In this document: positions 23,546-33,999 of the stretch, in pieces | Layout of the letters: each line of letters starts with the position of its first letter | How positions within the stretch are numbered: the stretch's first letter is position 1 | Notes under the pieces: model-generated | What the model was told of the DNA's origin: nothing | What the model saw: only the letters and a program-made list of their open reading frames with translations | The model's database searches: none | Source: Forficula auricularia | Taxonomy: Eukaryota > Arthropoda > Insecta > Dermaptera > Forficulidae | Assembly: GCA_024734495.1 (NCBI GenBank) | Contig: JALMQS010000187.1 | Coordinates: 6,903,499-6,967,498, forward strand | Length of the DNA stretch: 64,000 nt | Reading direction: 5' to 3' | Translations under genes and position numbers: made by a program

Positions 23546-25940
23546 TTAGGGTGATCATCCATCCAGGGATAGTTCTGTATTTAAGTAGCCTGTTCCCAAA
23601 ATTTTTTAAGAAATACGAGGGTTCAAATGTTCGGTATTTATTTTTTAGTCCCGTATTTGCATATAGTTTTAAATTTTTTAGATTTGATTTTGTTACGTCA
23701 GCGTCCTGAAGACTTTATTTTTGTTTCTTGTTTTTTTTTTTCACTTTAAACAATTATTTTCGTTCGATTGTTTTTTCCTTCCTTTCAATAAATAATTTAT
23801 GAAATAATCCAATACAAGAGTTTTGTTATTATTTGCCATTTGTGTGTTGTTATAATTTCCACCTTCTTTTTTTGTCCCCTATTTCACTCCCAAAAATATG
23901 GCCATCGTAAACATAGTAGTTAGAGTTTTTTCTTTGTTGATTAACGACTTTTCCACGAATTTTATTTTGAATATTGAAACATGGATAAATTTTGCCTTCT
24001 GAAAAAATTCTTTTGGTGAGAGTTAGTATAGAGATGTTTGATCGTGATTCATTTTTTAATTAAAAGATACGAAAAGAGAAATCTCTTTGAGTTCTCTTGG
24101 CCTCTTTTTAAATTACAAAGTAAATATTTCATTAATATATTATTTGAATAGGAAAGGTGAAAGTATTTATTAGCGGTGTTAATTGGAAAAGCTTTGGGAG
24201 TAGGAGCACTGTCCTGAGCCTCGAGCAACAAACCCTCGGCAAAGGAATCTTTCCTTTTCCCTCCTCTTCTTCTATCTATTCAGAAAATTAAGGCAAATAT
24301 TTAGTCGCGAGGCAACTCTCGTAAAACAAAGACTCCGCACCAAATTCTAGAGAGCAATTTTTCTATATAAAACGTACCCAGGGATATTGCACATAAATCA
24401 CGCGCCATTGTGCTGGTACGCAACGCTTGACGTGTGTGAGGGACAAAGAGGGTGCTAGGCCGAGGGACAAGGAGAGCTAATGATAGGGAGAGAAGGAGAA
24501 CAACGAGTGCAAGAACCTGCGTCTCTTGCAGAAAAACATTGCAAACTGGGGGATGGAGGCCGTTGTATGTTCGCTGCTTGACATGAATTACTTCACTAAA
24601 CCAACCGCCAAGGGGTGGCAGAGGCTAGGAAAAGGCAGTTTTTCCCATGTCGTCTCCTCCTTGCCAAGGATAATTATATAAATTATATAATGAAATTGCA
24701 TTTTAATTAAAAATACAGGGGTCTGAAGAGGGATTCATTGCAACACTTACAAAACGCATGATATTATTCTTTTATAAATGAAATTCAAATAAATATTAGA
24801 CAGCATCTGCCTCTCCCAGGCACGAGAGAAACAGGAAGTTACTCGGATTTATTACCCTTTCTTAAAAAATATCAGCTTTCAATGAGTATGATACTTGGCT
24901 GAGAATCAGGAATTGCGAGACCTTTGGATTTTGAGGAATTACTTGACGGTTTTGTATCATACAAAGACAAAACAGAAGCCTGGGGCTCATTATCGATCAC
25001 CATCACCCAATCATGCAATATAATCATACTATAAGTCTGGTAGCCAGCGAAACGCATTGATAAGCACCATGTCCAGCCACAATTAGGCGGACTTCTCACG
25101 CGGTTTCCGCAGCCAAAGAACAAATCGCTAATTTAAACAAGCCTGTCGGACAGCATACTGGGAGTTCTGTATATTAAAACTCTCAAAATAAGTGAGTTTT
25201 CAAATTCGTTCTTGTTTGTCGTTAATAAGGGGGGAATGATAGAATGTTTAAAACTGTTTCATGATTTTAATGTTAACAGATACAAAACTCACATTTCACA
25301 TTTTTTTTTTTTTTTATATATTTACAAAAAATAATCATAAAGAGATATTTAAAAGGTTGTCTTCCACTCAATGATAAAGAAATTCGAGCCTCCACAAAGT
25401 AATAATTTAATTAAAATTTTAAAACAATTTTTGATTTGCTGAAAAATGAATACGTATAACTTATTAATTTCAAGTTTTTATCTTATTTAGTTAATAAGTT
25501 AAAATGCTCTGGCACATGAACATACACACATACATTGTAACGTAACTAATAGATTTTACTTATTGTAGGTTTTAGGTGAAACATGATGTTAATTAATAGA
25601 GTTCGGTTTTAATTTTTAAACGGAACTCTAAAACTGGTTTGGAGAATTGTAGCTCATTTAGTTAGAGCTTCACATCAAATTAAAATTTATTTAATGTCCA
25701 TAAATTTTATACTAATGAGTTTTGTTTGTAAAGATTATTAAACCTAACTGACATGGATACTAATCCTAGACTCTCGATCTTCTTTTAACTGAAGATTATA
25801 ACACACTGTAAAAATAATTCCAGCTAAGTCATATGGCCATATACAAATTGACGAATGATTGATTAGACACTTCTCCAATTTTCATTACTAAGCAGAAATT
25901 ATATTTCAAAATGTTTTTTAAGGAATTTTGGTGTTGGTAC
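23546..25940. other. stretch without a recognised gene; GC-richer island at 24.2-25.15 kb
   Basis: The part 24230-25150 is more complex and GC-richer than its surroundings and shows no match elsewhere in the window. An 83-residue frame lies on the minus strand at 24872-25123 and resembles no family I know. It could be unique host sequence such as an exon or upstream region. That is speculative. Confidence 0.35.
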
Positions 25941-25948
25941 TTGGTGAA

Positions 25949-26036
25949 ACATTTTTTAAAATTATTGGATAAAAATACTTGGTAGGTTTCACATTAAGAT
26001 ATAAAAAAATAAAACGAATTTATTTTTAGAGAATCT
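25949..26036 (-). repeat. 3' terminal inverted repeat of the Penelope-like element
   Basis: Reverse complement of 28811-28897 with one or two differences near the outer edge. Shared core examples are ggataaaaatacttggtagg and cacattaagatataaaa. Confidence 0.85.
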
Positions 26037-26039
26037 TTA

Positions 26040-26084
26040 ATCTCGATATATATATTTCGGGTGACTAACCCATCTTCAGGAGAT
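26040..26084 (-). ncRNA. hammerhead ribozyme-like motif of the Penelope-like element
   Basis: On the minus strand the order is ATCTC (helix I, 5' strand), CTGAAGA, one T, GGGT-TAGTC-ACCC (helix II), GAA, an AT repeat able to form helix III, C (cleavage position), GAGAT (helix I, 3' strand, fully complementary to ATCTC). All strictly conserved hammerhead core positions are present, since position 7 may vary. The departure is one extra base between the core and helix II. Such a ribozyme would cut the element's own RNA just before the terminal repeat. Folding looks convincing; activity is untested. Confidence 0.7.
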
Positions 26085-26117
26085 ACAGGAAGTAACTGAT
26101 CTGAATAAGTCGAAATT

Positions 26118-26515
26118 GAATACAAGTCAATGGTAAAATTTATTTTTTTAAGATAACAAAAGAGTAAATATTTAAAATTAGTGGAGGGAGAAAAGGTAGG
26201 AGGTCTACTTTGGATTAATTTTGAATGGCCTTTTGAGAAAAGAGGATTTCAAATTTGAATACAATTCAATGGTAAAATTTATTTTTAAGATAACAAAGGG
26301 GTAAATATTTAAAATTACTGGAGGGAGAAAAGGTAGGAAGTCTACTTTGGATTAATTTTGAATGGCCTTTTGAGAAAAGAGGATTTCGAATTTGAATACA
26401 ACTCAATGGTAAGATTAATTTTTAAGATAACAAAAGAGTAAATATTTAAAATTCGTGGAGGGAGAAGTCTATTTTGTTTAATTTTGAATGGTCTTCTGAG
26501 AAATGAGAATTTACA
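26118..26515 (-). repeat. three tandem units of about 126-137 bp in the 3' region
   Basis: The phrase ttgaatggcc(t)tttgagaaa recurs at 26221, 26358 and, diverged, 26484, each followed by atttgaataca and an ataacaaa.g.gtaaatattta block. The array lies between the ORF stop and the ribozyme-like motif. Confidence 0.85.
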
Positions 26516-26537
26516 CACAAAACAAATTTGCAAATAT

Positions 26538-28748
26538 TTAAAGAATGTAATCAATGATTGTACTTTTTTTAACTTCTAATTGATTATTTAGTATATTCGT
26601 TTTATTTGAGAGGGCTAATTTTATTTCAGTTGACTCTAAAAAATCTAAACGTAAGCCCTTTCTTTCGAAATGTAACGGAACTAGGTGGCTAATAGAAGAG
26701 GTGTGTTTATTCAAATGTAGATGATTGGCGAAGGTAGAAGTTGATTCCATATTAATATCATCTGATCTGCTGAGACTATTAAAGGCTCTTTCATGTTCCG
26801 AGTAGCGAGTTCTAAAAGAGCGTCCAGTTTGTCCTATGTAGATTGCGTCGCAATTATCACAAGTCAATTTATATACCCCTGATTTATCTAATTTATGAAT
26901 TTTGTCTAATTTATTATTAATTAGCTGTGAACCTAAAGTGTTTTTATTATATAAAGCAGGAGTTATACCAGCCGTTCTAAGATTTGAAGCTATAGGGTTT
27001 GTAACATGGTTCGAAATGAAGGGGAGTCTTTTAAATATTTTAACAGTTCCAGAATTTAGTGAGTGTGTATGAGAGATACTTATTTTTTGATTAATTTTTT
27101 TGTAAATTTTATTAATTATCAGTTTGTTGTAGCCATTATTCATAGCTATATTATAAATTATATTTAGTTCATTGTTAAAATCTGAAGTGTCCATTGGTAT
27201 TGAAATAAGTCTGTAGATCATCGAATAAAAAGCGGCAAATTTAGTGTTAGTAGGGTGGTTGGACGAAAATGGAATCACTGTGTCTGTGAAAGTATCTTTT
27301 CTAAAAATTTTGTAATTAAGTTTGTTTTTCGAAATAGTTATTTGGAGGTCCAAAAAAGAAAGGGTTTTATTTCCAATTTCGGAAGTGAATTCTATATTAG
27401 AGTGAAGAGAGTTTAAGTAATTTTGGAAAGAGCTCAATTGTCTAAGAGTGCCTGACCATATTAAAAAAATATCATCAACGTATCTACGCCAAAATACAAT
27501 TTGTTTAGCAAAGGAATTATTCGGACCGAGAATTGTTTTTTCTAAATTAGCCATGTAAATTTCAGCAAGGATAGGACTAAGCGGACTGCCCATAGCTAAA
27601 CCATCGGTTTGCCTATAGAATTTATTATTAAAAATATAATAGTTCTGGTTTATGCATAGGTCTAATAATTTAAGGATTTGACTATTATGAAGAGGATCTT
27701 TAATATTCAAATCAATCAGATCGACTAATATTTCTTTTAATTTTAAAAGAGGAATCGAGGGGAAAAGGTTTTTCACGTCGAAAGAAATAAGCTTATGAGA
27801 ATTTTGAATATTTACGTGTTGAAGAGAATTTGTTAGATCTAGTGAATTTTTAACTGCGAAGTCAGAAGTAAACATATCCTTGAGAAGATTATTCAAATAT
27901 TTACATATTTTGTATGCCGGGGCATTTATATAAGAGACCACAGGTCTTATGGGATTACCAATTTTGTGAAGTTTTGGGAGGCCATAAAGGATGGGTACTT
28001 GAGGATTCATTGTTCTAAGGGAATATAAATTTTGTTTTTTAGGATGATTATGGAAGAATTCATTAAGGGTGTTAATGACTTCTTTTTGGAATTTTGGAGT
28101 AGGGTTAATTTTTAAGAGTTCTGCACCACTTGTAGAGATAAAATCTTCAACTTTCTCGATATAATCTTCTCTCTTCAAGATGGTGATAGCCTGTCCTTTG
28201 TCAGCTTTTGTGAGTATCAGATTGTTGGTGTTTATTTTTGATTTAATTTCTTGGATTATTGCCTTATCTTGATTAATAATTTTTAAATTTTTTGATTCAA
28301 TGGTTAATTTTTTAATTTTTACTGCTGTTTCTGTTTTGATTTGAATGGGTTGTTCTCTTAAGGCAATTTCCGTGTCGATGGCTAATGATTGCAGTAATTT
28401 AGGAGTCAAGTAGTTATCAGGAGCATATTTCAGTCCTTTATTCAACAATTCTATTTCTTTATTATTGAAATTTGTGTCTGTTAAATTAACTACTCGACTG
28501 TGAAAGGAGACAGGTTTAGGTTCATTATTGTGTTCATTATTACCTTTATTCGAAAAAGTGTTGTTCTTGAGTTTCGAAATTTTCTTAGATTTATTTAAAT
28601 AAAGTTGTTCCCTGTAGTGCAATATTTCTTCATGAATTTGATCTTCTAAAGTAGTAAATTGAGCCGGATGTAGTTGTTTGGACAGCGAGAGATGTATTAC
28701 TTTTAGGTGAAGGTTTAAATAATATCTGGTTGCATACCATTTCTTCAT
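26538..28748 (-). CDS. Penelope-like reverse transcriptase with GIY-YIG endonuclease
   Basis: An uninterrupted 736-residue protein from the first ATG. The frame stays open upstream to a stop near 28816 but lacks another ATG. The N-terminal 180 residues include the Penelope-type region before the polymerase. Reverse transcriptase motifs follow: TKADKGQ (about 180-186), YGLPKLHK (255-262), SFDVKNLFPSIP (322-333), GLAMGSPLSP (383-392) and catalytic YVDD (423-426). A linker KLTCDNC leads into a GIY-YIG nuclease (GVY at about 624, YIGQTGRSF at 637, acidic residues near 703-708). The family primes reverse transcription at nicked or open DNA ends. Length and motif order are those of full endonuclease-bearing members. 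No frameshift or stop is seen, so it may be functional. Confidence 0.95.
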   Translation of the reverse strand: MKKWYATRYYLNLHLKVIHLSLSKQLHPAQFTTLEDQIHEEILHYREQLYLNKSKKISKLKNNTFSNKGNNEHNNEPKPVSFHSRVVNLTDTNFNNKEIELLNKGLKYAPDNYLTPKLLQSLAIDTEIALREQPIQIKTETAVKIKKLTIESKNLKIINQDKAIIQEIKSKINTNNLILTKADKGQAITILKREDYIEKVEDFISTSGAELLKINPTPKFQKEVINTLNEFFHNHPKKQNLYSLRTMNPQVPILYGLPKLHKIGNPIRPVVSYINAPAYKICKYLNNLLKDMFTSDFAVKNSLDLTNSLQHVNIQNSHKLISFDVKNLFPSIPLLKLKEILVDLIDLNIKDPLHNSQILKLLDLCINQNYYIFNNKFYRQTDGLAMGSPLSPILAEIYMANLEKTILGPNNSFAKQIVFWRRYVDDIFLIWSGTLRQLSSFQNYLNSLHSNIEFTSEIGNKTLSFLDLQITISKNKLNYKIFRKDTFTDTVIPFSSNHPTNTKFAAFYSMIYRLISIPMDTSDFNNELNIIYNIAMNNGYNKLIINKIYKKINQKISISHTHSLNSGTVKIFKRLPFISNHVTNPIASNLRTAGITPALYNKNTLGSQLINNKLDKIHKLDKSGVYKLTCDNCDAIYIGQTGRSFRTRYSEHERAFNSLSRSDDINMESTSTFANHLHLNKHTSSISHLVPLHFERKGLRLDFLESTEIKLALSNKTNILNNQLEVKKSTIIDYIL

Positions 28749-28810
28749 TTCTTGCTTCAACCAAGTTGTTTTAGCTATAGAAATAGCTTTACAGGCCGCT
28801 GGCGAACGAG

Positions 28811-28897
28811 AGATTCTCTAAAAATAAATTCGTTTTATTTTTTTATATCTTAATGTGAAACCTACCAAGTATTTTTATCCAATAATTTCAAAATGTT
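28811..28897 (-). repeat. 5' terminal inverted repeat of the Penelope-like element
   Basis: Partner of 25949-26036. No hammerhead motif accompanies this copy. Confidence 0.85.
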
Positions 28898-28899
28898 GT

Positions 28900-29619
28900 A
28901 TGGAAAACAATTAAAAAGCTCTCGAACTAATAGCATTATAGGCAAATTAAGAGTCAATATTATATTTTGTGTAATTCTTCAAAAACAATCAATGTTAATC
29001 AGCCTTTAGTACACTGAGTAGCCCAAAATAATACGAACCCAAATAATTTCAGCCGAATCTATTTATATATTCGGTATTTGAATAACAATTGTATCAAAAA
29101 CCTAATTTCTCATCATATATGTAATATTCTTCTTTCTATTTAACAAAAGCGGTAATTCAGATATTGATCATAAATTATAATAGATTAAACATATGTAGTG
29201 GAGAATGAAATGCAAATTAAATTGTTTTCATTTAAATTTTAAATTACCTGATATACGTAAGTCAAATCCAGTTAAGCACGTGAATTTTTGTTTCCATTCT
29301 AGTTTTGATTGCAAAAATGTGATTCTTGAAACACCAAACAAGAGAATCACTGTTCATTTGGTTTAGACAATTCCGCTAATTAGTAAATGCCTCTTACACT
29401 CTATACACTTTAGGGTGGGATTTATATACAATATTTCAGGGTGGCGACCTAAATATACATTGCAGTCAGAAATTAGCAAAATTATTTATTTAATAATATG
29501 GATGGAAAAGTAGAATCTATTAAGATATTAAGTCAATGTTGACTTTTTTGATTGAATTGGAGTTGGAGAAACGTGTCGACTGAAATTTTTAAAAAATTGA
29601 AAATGGGAAGGTTAATTTG
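28900..29619. other. stretch without a recognised gene
   Basis: I see nothing beyond AT-rich sequence. Confidence 0.5.
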
Positions 29620-31312
29620 AAGTATATATCTCAACAAAAACATTTGTGTAAAAAAAGGCCAATTTCGATTAATAAAATCCATTTGCCAAAAATGTAGTGA
29701 GATCTAATGTACTGCCAAGTTCAATATCATCAATTTATTAAATGAGTCGAGAATATATTAGTAATTTCAATTAAAACGAATGTTTTTTGATTTCACATGT
29801 GCCAACTATATTTTTTATTGAATTCACATTTTTATTTGAAATTATTTTCCTAAAACTTGGCTTTTACGCATTAAATTATTATCATTTTTGTTTGATAGGA
29901 ATTTTCACTATTATTTAATTTAGCTCATAAGTTTTAGTCCTTCATTTTAGATGCTGATTAAGGGAAAGTTAAAATTACATTCGATTTCTCATATTGTTAA
30001 TGCCCCAAAATCTACTGACATGCCAAATTTTAGCATTTTATACCCTTTGAATTTTTACCTGATAAGAATTTATATTATAAACTTCACACCTTCTTTTAAG
30101 ATGGTGAGGAAGGAAACGTTTCGTTTTTCGATTGTCTTCTTTACCAAGCCAAGCTCTACCATTATGTCAAATTTCATCATTCTAGAGTCATTGTATTTTC
30201 ACGATATGATAATTTAGTGATTTAGTTATAAATTTCACCCATTCATTTTATGTTCTGAAGAAGGGAAATTTTCGGTCCTCGATTTCACCTTTTATTAACG
30301 CCCTAAAATCTACCACCATCCCAAAAATAATGAAATTTTATCGCACAAATAAATACAGGCCCCTTCATTTTATGCCTTGAAGAAGGCAAAGTTTCGATTA
30401 ATCGATTTCACCCTTTATTAACGCTCCAAAATCTAATACCATCCCGAAATTAATGAAATTTTATCGCACAAAAAATACCCCCCCCCCCCTCCCCCTCCTT
30501 CATTTTATGTCGTGAAGAAGGGAAGTTTCGGTTTTTCGATTTCACTCTTTATTAACGGCCCAAACACTACCACCATCCCGAAAATAATGAAAATTTATAG
30601 CACGAATATCACCACTTCATTTTATGTCCTGAAGAAGGGCAAGTTTCGATTTTTCGATATCACCCTTTATTAATGTCCCTACCAAATTCTACCAATATGC
30701 CAAGTTTTAGCATTCTAGGATCAATATATTTTCACTGTATGTTAATTTAGTCTATAAATTTCACCCATTCAATTCGGGCCCCGAAGAAGTGAAAGTTTCG
30801 GTGTTTCAAGCTCCTCTTTAATTAATGTGCCAATCTCTACCAGTATGCCAAATTTCAGCATTCTAGGTTCATTGAATTTTAAGTATATGTTAATTAAGTC
30901 TATAACATTCACCCCCTTATTTTAGGTCCTGAAGAAAGGAAAGTTTCGATTTTTGGAATTTTCCCATTAATTGTACCCCAAACTCTACCAGCATGACAAA
31001 TTTCAGCATTCTAGGATCAGCGGAAGTACTCTAGAATTTTGATGAGTGAGTATGTGTGTGAGTGAGTGACTGAGTGACGAAAAAGCCTATCTTTGGCTTC
31101 TTGTAACTTGGACGGTATAAGCAGTAGAAATATGGAAATTTGTAATTTAGTTAAGCTAATGGACCAGTATTATGGAAAAAAAAAATCAGCCATGTAGAGG
31201 TTTCCATTACGAAGTTACAGAGGCGTCAAAATGGCCTGAGTTGTTTCCTGTACAGGGTAGTCTGGCAGTGCACACATCCGCGCTCGAATCGAACTGCCGT
31301 GCCCCCAGATTG
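29620..31312 (-). mobile_element. second copy of the composite tandem-repeat plus inverted-repeat element
   Basis: On the plus strand the order is one arm of the inverted-repeat module (29625-29890), tandem units (about 29900-31020), a tgagtgagtgact run, and the GC-richer end (31080-31312). This is the mirror image of 20036-21352. Tandem units here are about 120-150 bp with phrases such as cctgaagaaggg.aagtttcg and taccatcccgaaaataatg. The inverted-repeat module has only one arm. A frame at 29951-30217 is repeat sequence. Confidence 0.8.
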
Positions 31313-31314
31313 TT

Positions 31315-32737
31315 AAAATTAAATTTAAAACCATGTTATTAAGATTTATTATTTATATTGGATGAATAATTTCCATGAATTATAAATTTAATTGGGAAAT
31401 AGCAGGGATGTGGGTAAAATAACTTAAAAAAAAAAAAAACTAATCAGTGTTAAACGTTTCGACAATTTATTTCGACTTTATCATAATAAAATCTAAATTT
31501 CTAAGGAAATCATGATCCATCCATAATAGCGCTCATTTTCAAATATTGCTGTCGGTGTTTGTCTGAATTTCGATACACAAGATCGAAAACTTAGAAAGCT
31601 TGTTCTAGTCCTAAAATATTTATGCTTCCAAAGATAAACAGACAAACAATAAATGAAAATCTCTCGAACGGTTGTAACTAATAAGGTGAAATTTATCATA
31701 CAACTTTGTAGTTGCACTCATATGCTAAATGTCAGCTTCATTACTCGCCCTATCGCAAAATTACAAAAAAATTCATCGAGTGTAATAGTAAGGCTTCTAA
31801 AATTTAAGTAATCATATACATAGTACAATATATTCTTCAATCTCTCTTTGTCACATCAGTGAATTACATTTAATAATTTCGACAAATTATTTTTATATTT
31901 TAATTCACGAATGAATTATTAAATACGTTAACAAATAACTTTTGAAGTTTGAAGATTCTTAAATTAAATAATTTATTTATTTTTAATTAAAAACTAAATT
32001 TCTCTAGGTAAAATTGTATTATTATTTAATTTTAAAATTGGAATCAGAACAAATATTGTATTATAAATTAATGGAAATTTAATTTATAATTAAGATAAAA
32101 AAGATATTTAATTACAATAAAACAATTTAACCCTCCTCTTGTTCTTTATTGAATTTAATCTAAATCGTTTTCAAACTAATGAAAATGATGAACCCTATAT
32201 TTTCACCAATAGGACCTCGTAATTATTGTTTAGCGGCCTTCGCTATCATTTGCACGCCTCGCTTTGTCTGTTTATTTGAAATCGATTACAATTGACTTTT
32301 TTATATTGCATTTTAGTGGCATTTAACGAGCAAGTAGCATGTAGAGGGCCCTTCACAACGCTAGAGAGATAAATTATTCAATATTTTAATGAAACAATTG
32401 CTATATTAAATCGTGCATTTCTTTGATTGATAATTTTTTTTTTTTAATTTGCCAATTTGTTTGTTCATTGTCCTGAGTATTTGAGCGATGTAATTAATAT
32501 TGAGATAGTTTAATTAATTTGATTAATTATCAAAATGAGAAAATTCAAGATTGTATTGTAATTTTAATGGAAATATCCATAACAAAATATAAATTTCATA
32601 TGAAATTTTATATGGAAATTATAGTATTGAAAATTGACAGAATATCAAGTATATCATTTATTTGGAAATCAAAAAGTGAATGTCATATTTTGATTATGGG
32701 AGGATTTTCAAACTCATGGATCATATAACATGGCCTA
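31315..32737. other. stretch without a recognised gene
   Basis: AT-rich with no domain-bearing frame. Near 31451-31490 the minus strand has a degenerate ATGATAAAG ... TCGAAACG string resembling the hammerhead-like motifs, but the helix is not preserved. Confidence 0.45.
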
Positions 32738-32810
32738 CTAGCTTCAAGGCCCGCCTTTGGCGGGCCTTTTGCTAGCCAGGGGGCTTCGCCCCCTGGACCC
32801 CCACGTGGCT
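32738..32810 (-). mobile_element. Helitron 3' end with double hairpin
   Basis: Minus strand: a perfect hairpin with stem ccaggggg(c)/(g)ccccctgg and loop ttc/gaa, then a second hairpin aggcccgcc/ggcgggcct, then CTAG followed by T. This duplicates the 3' end of the Helitron at 4715-5356, with better-paired stems. I could not find the matching 5' end, so the element is truncated or its 5' end has diverged. Confidence 0.65.
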
Positions 32811-33019
32811 GCTTTATTGATGTTTTATTAGTAACAGAGAATAAATATAATTGTTTTATTATAAAGTCTTAAATAGACATAATTTGTGATTCTATTTAAC
32901 TGCAATATACACTCATAACAAATAAGATGAATCAAATATTTAAAATGTATTAAAAATCTCTATTTATAAAAAATTCTCTTATTCTCAAGCTTGAGTTGTT
33001 TATCATAAAAGAATTTAGT

Positions 33020-33375
33020 CTTATTGATTTTAAGTCGATTTTTCCAAGTTTTCAGTAGAGGTTGCCATTAATACTCAAAACATAAAAAATGGAATGCAAT
33101 AAGGTTATTCCTCTACTATTAGATAAGAATCGATCGTTATTTTTGATTTTAAGTCCATTCCTCCATGTCTTCAGCAATGGTTACCAATAATAATCGAAGG
33201 GTCAAAAATCTAATGTAGAATTGTTATTCCTCAAGTATTAGATAAGAATCGATTGGTATTTTTGATTTTAAGTCGATTCCTCCATGTCTTCACCAATGGC
33301 TACCAATAAAAACCGAAACGTCAAAAATCGAATGTAGAATGGCTATTCCTCGACTGTTAAATGAGAATCGATCAA
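33020..33375 (-). repeat. satellite array, about three units of 119-120 bp
   Basis: The phrase gattttaagtc(g/c)att recurs at 33025, 33145 and 33264. Each unit also holds ccatgtcttca and a taccaata..aa.cgaa phrase. The same satellite, inverted, is at 44060-44324. No coding role is seen. Confidence 0.85.
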
Positions 33376-33393
33376 ATCGAATAAAGTCAACAT

Positions 33394-33670
33394 CAGGCGC
33401 GGATCCAGACCTCTGATTTGGGGGGGGGGGGCGGCGGCGGGTGTATAACCCGTAAGATTAAGAACGACGGTGTGCCACGGCGGCGTGGGGCCCGCGGGGA
33501 GGGTGGGGGGGGCGGCCAGAGACGCCCCCCCCCACATAGAACTTTATTTTCTTCAATTTTAAAATTTAATGTTATATAACAAAAAAAGATTAAATAAACA
33601 TATAAAAATTGTTGATCTCCAATGCTTTGGGGGGGCGGTCGCCCCCATCGCCCCCCTGGATTTGCGCATG
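33394..33670. mobile_element. hAT-type MITE with G-rich ends
   Basis: Ends are caggcgcggatccag and, reverse-complemented, catgcgcaaatccag. Flanking 8-mers gtcaacat (33386-33393) and gttaacat (33671-33678) match at 7 of 8. Internal G and C runs make it very GC-rich against the background. The 64-residue frame inside (33343-33537 minus) is an artefact of those runs. Confidence 0.8.
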
Positions 33671-33740
33671 GTTAACATGAACTGCAAATAGCAAGTGATA
33701 TCTGATTAATAATGAAGGAATAAACATATTAATATTTCAA

Positions 33741-33984
33741 ATGAATTTGGATAAAGTTTAGCAACGATCCGTTGCAGTTTATTTAATTAAATAACAATTT
33801 TTGAGTTCGTCAATTAAATTGTCAAATTAATATTTGTGGGATTTAAAATTCATTGTAATTAAGTACCTTGAGGACCACAAAAAAGGTCATATATAGTTTT
33901 TGTAAAATTATATTTTAAAGTACTTTATTTTAGAATAAGATAGTACATTGGATAAAGTTTAACAACGATCCGTTGGAGTTTATT
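33741..33984 (+). repeat. dispersed-repeat module flanked by a 37 bp direct repeat
   Basis: ttggataaagtttagcaacg at about 33748 and its near copy ending gttggagttta (33948-33984) flank a piece at 33855-33946 that matches 43815-43912 (gaccacaaaaaaggtca, attatattttaaagtacttt). This resembles a module inserted into, or duplicated within, an older repeat. Confidence 0.65.
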
Positions 33985-33999
33985 TTTTTAATTTTTGTT

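Larger units (their letters stand above)
25949..28897 (-). mobile_element. Penelope-like retroelement, apparently complete
   Basis: Inverted repeats of about 87 bp bound the element (25949-26036 and 28811-28897, nearly identical). Reading on the minus strand, the order is terminal repeat, one long ORF, a zone of about 130 bp tandem units, a hammerhead-like motif, terminal repeat. The reverse transcriptase plus GIY-YIG endonuclease and the flanking inverted repeats are hallmarks of Penelope-like elements. Hammerhead motifs are known from the terminal regions of this class. No target duplication was clear. The uninterrupted ORF and near-identical ends suggest a young, possibly active copy. Confidence 0.9.

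Noticed and set aside
26118..26515. CRISPR-like array
   Set aside because: Units are about 130 bp with diverged copies and no short identical repeats or unique spacers; they are the 3' repeats of a eukaryotic retroelement.
31451..31490. Additional hammerhead motif
   Set aside because: A GAAACG box is present, but the core box reads ATGATAA and the helix II strands are not complementary.
33343..33537. Proline- and glycine-rich frame on the minus strand
   Set aside because: It translates G and C runs inside a hAT-type MITE.
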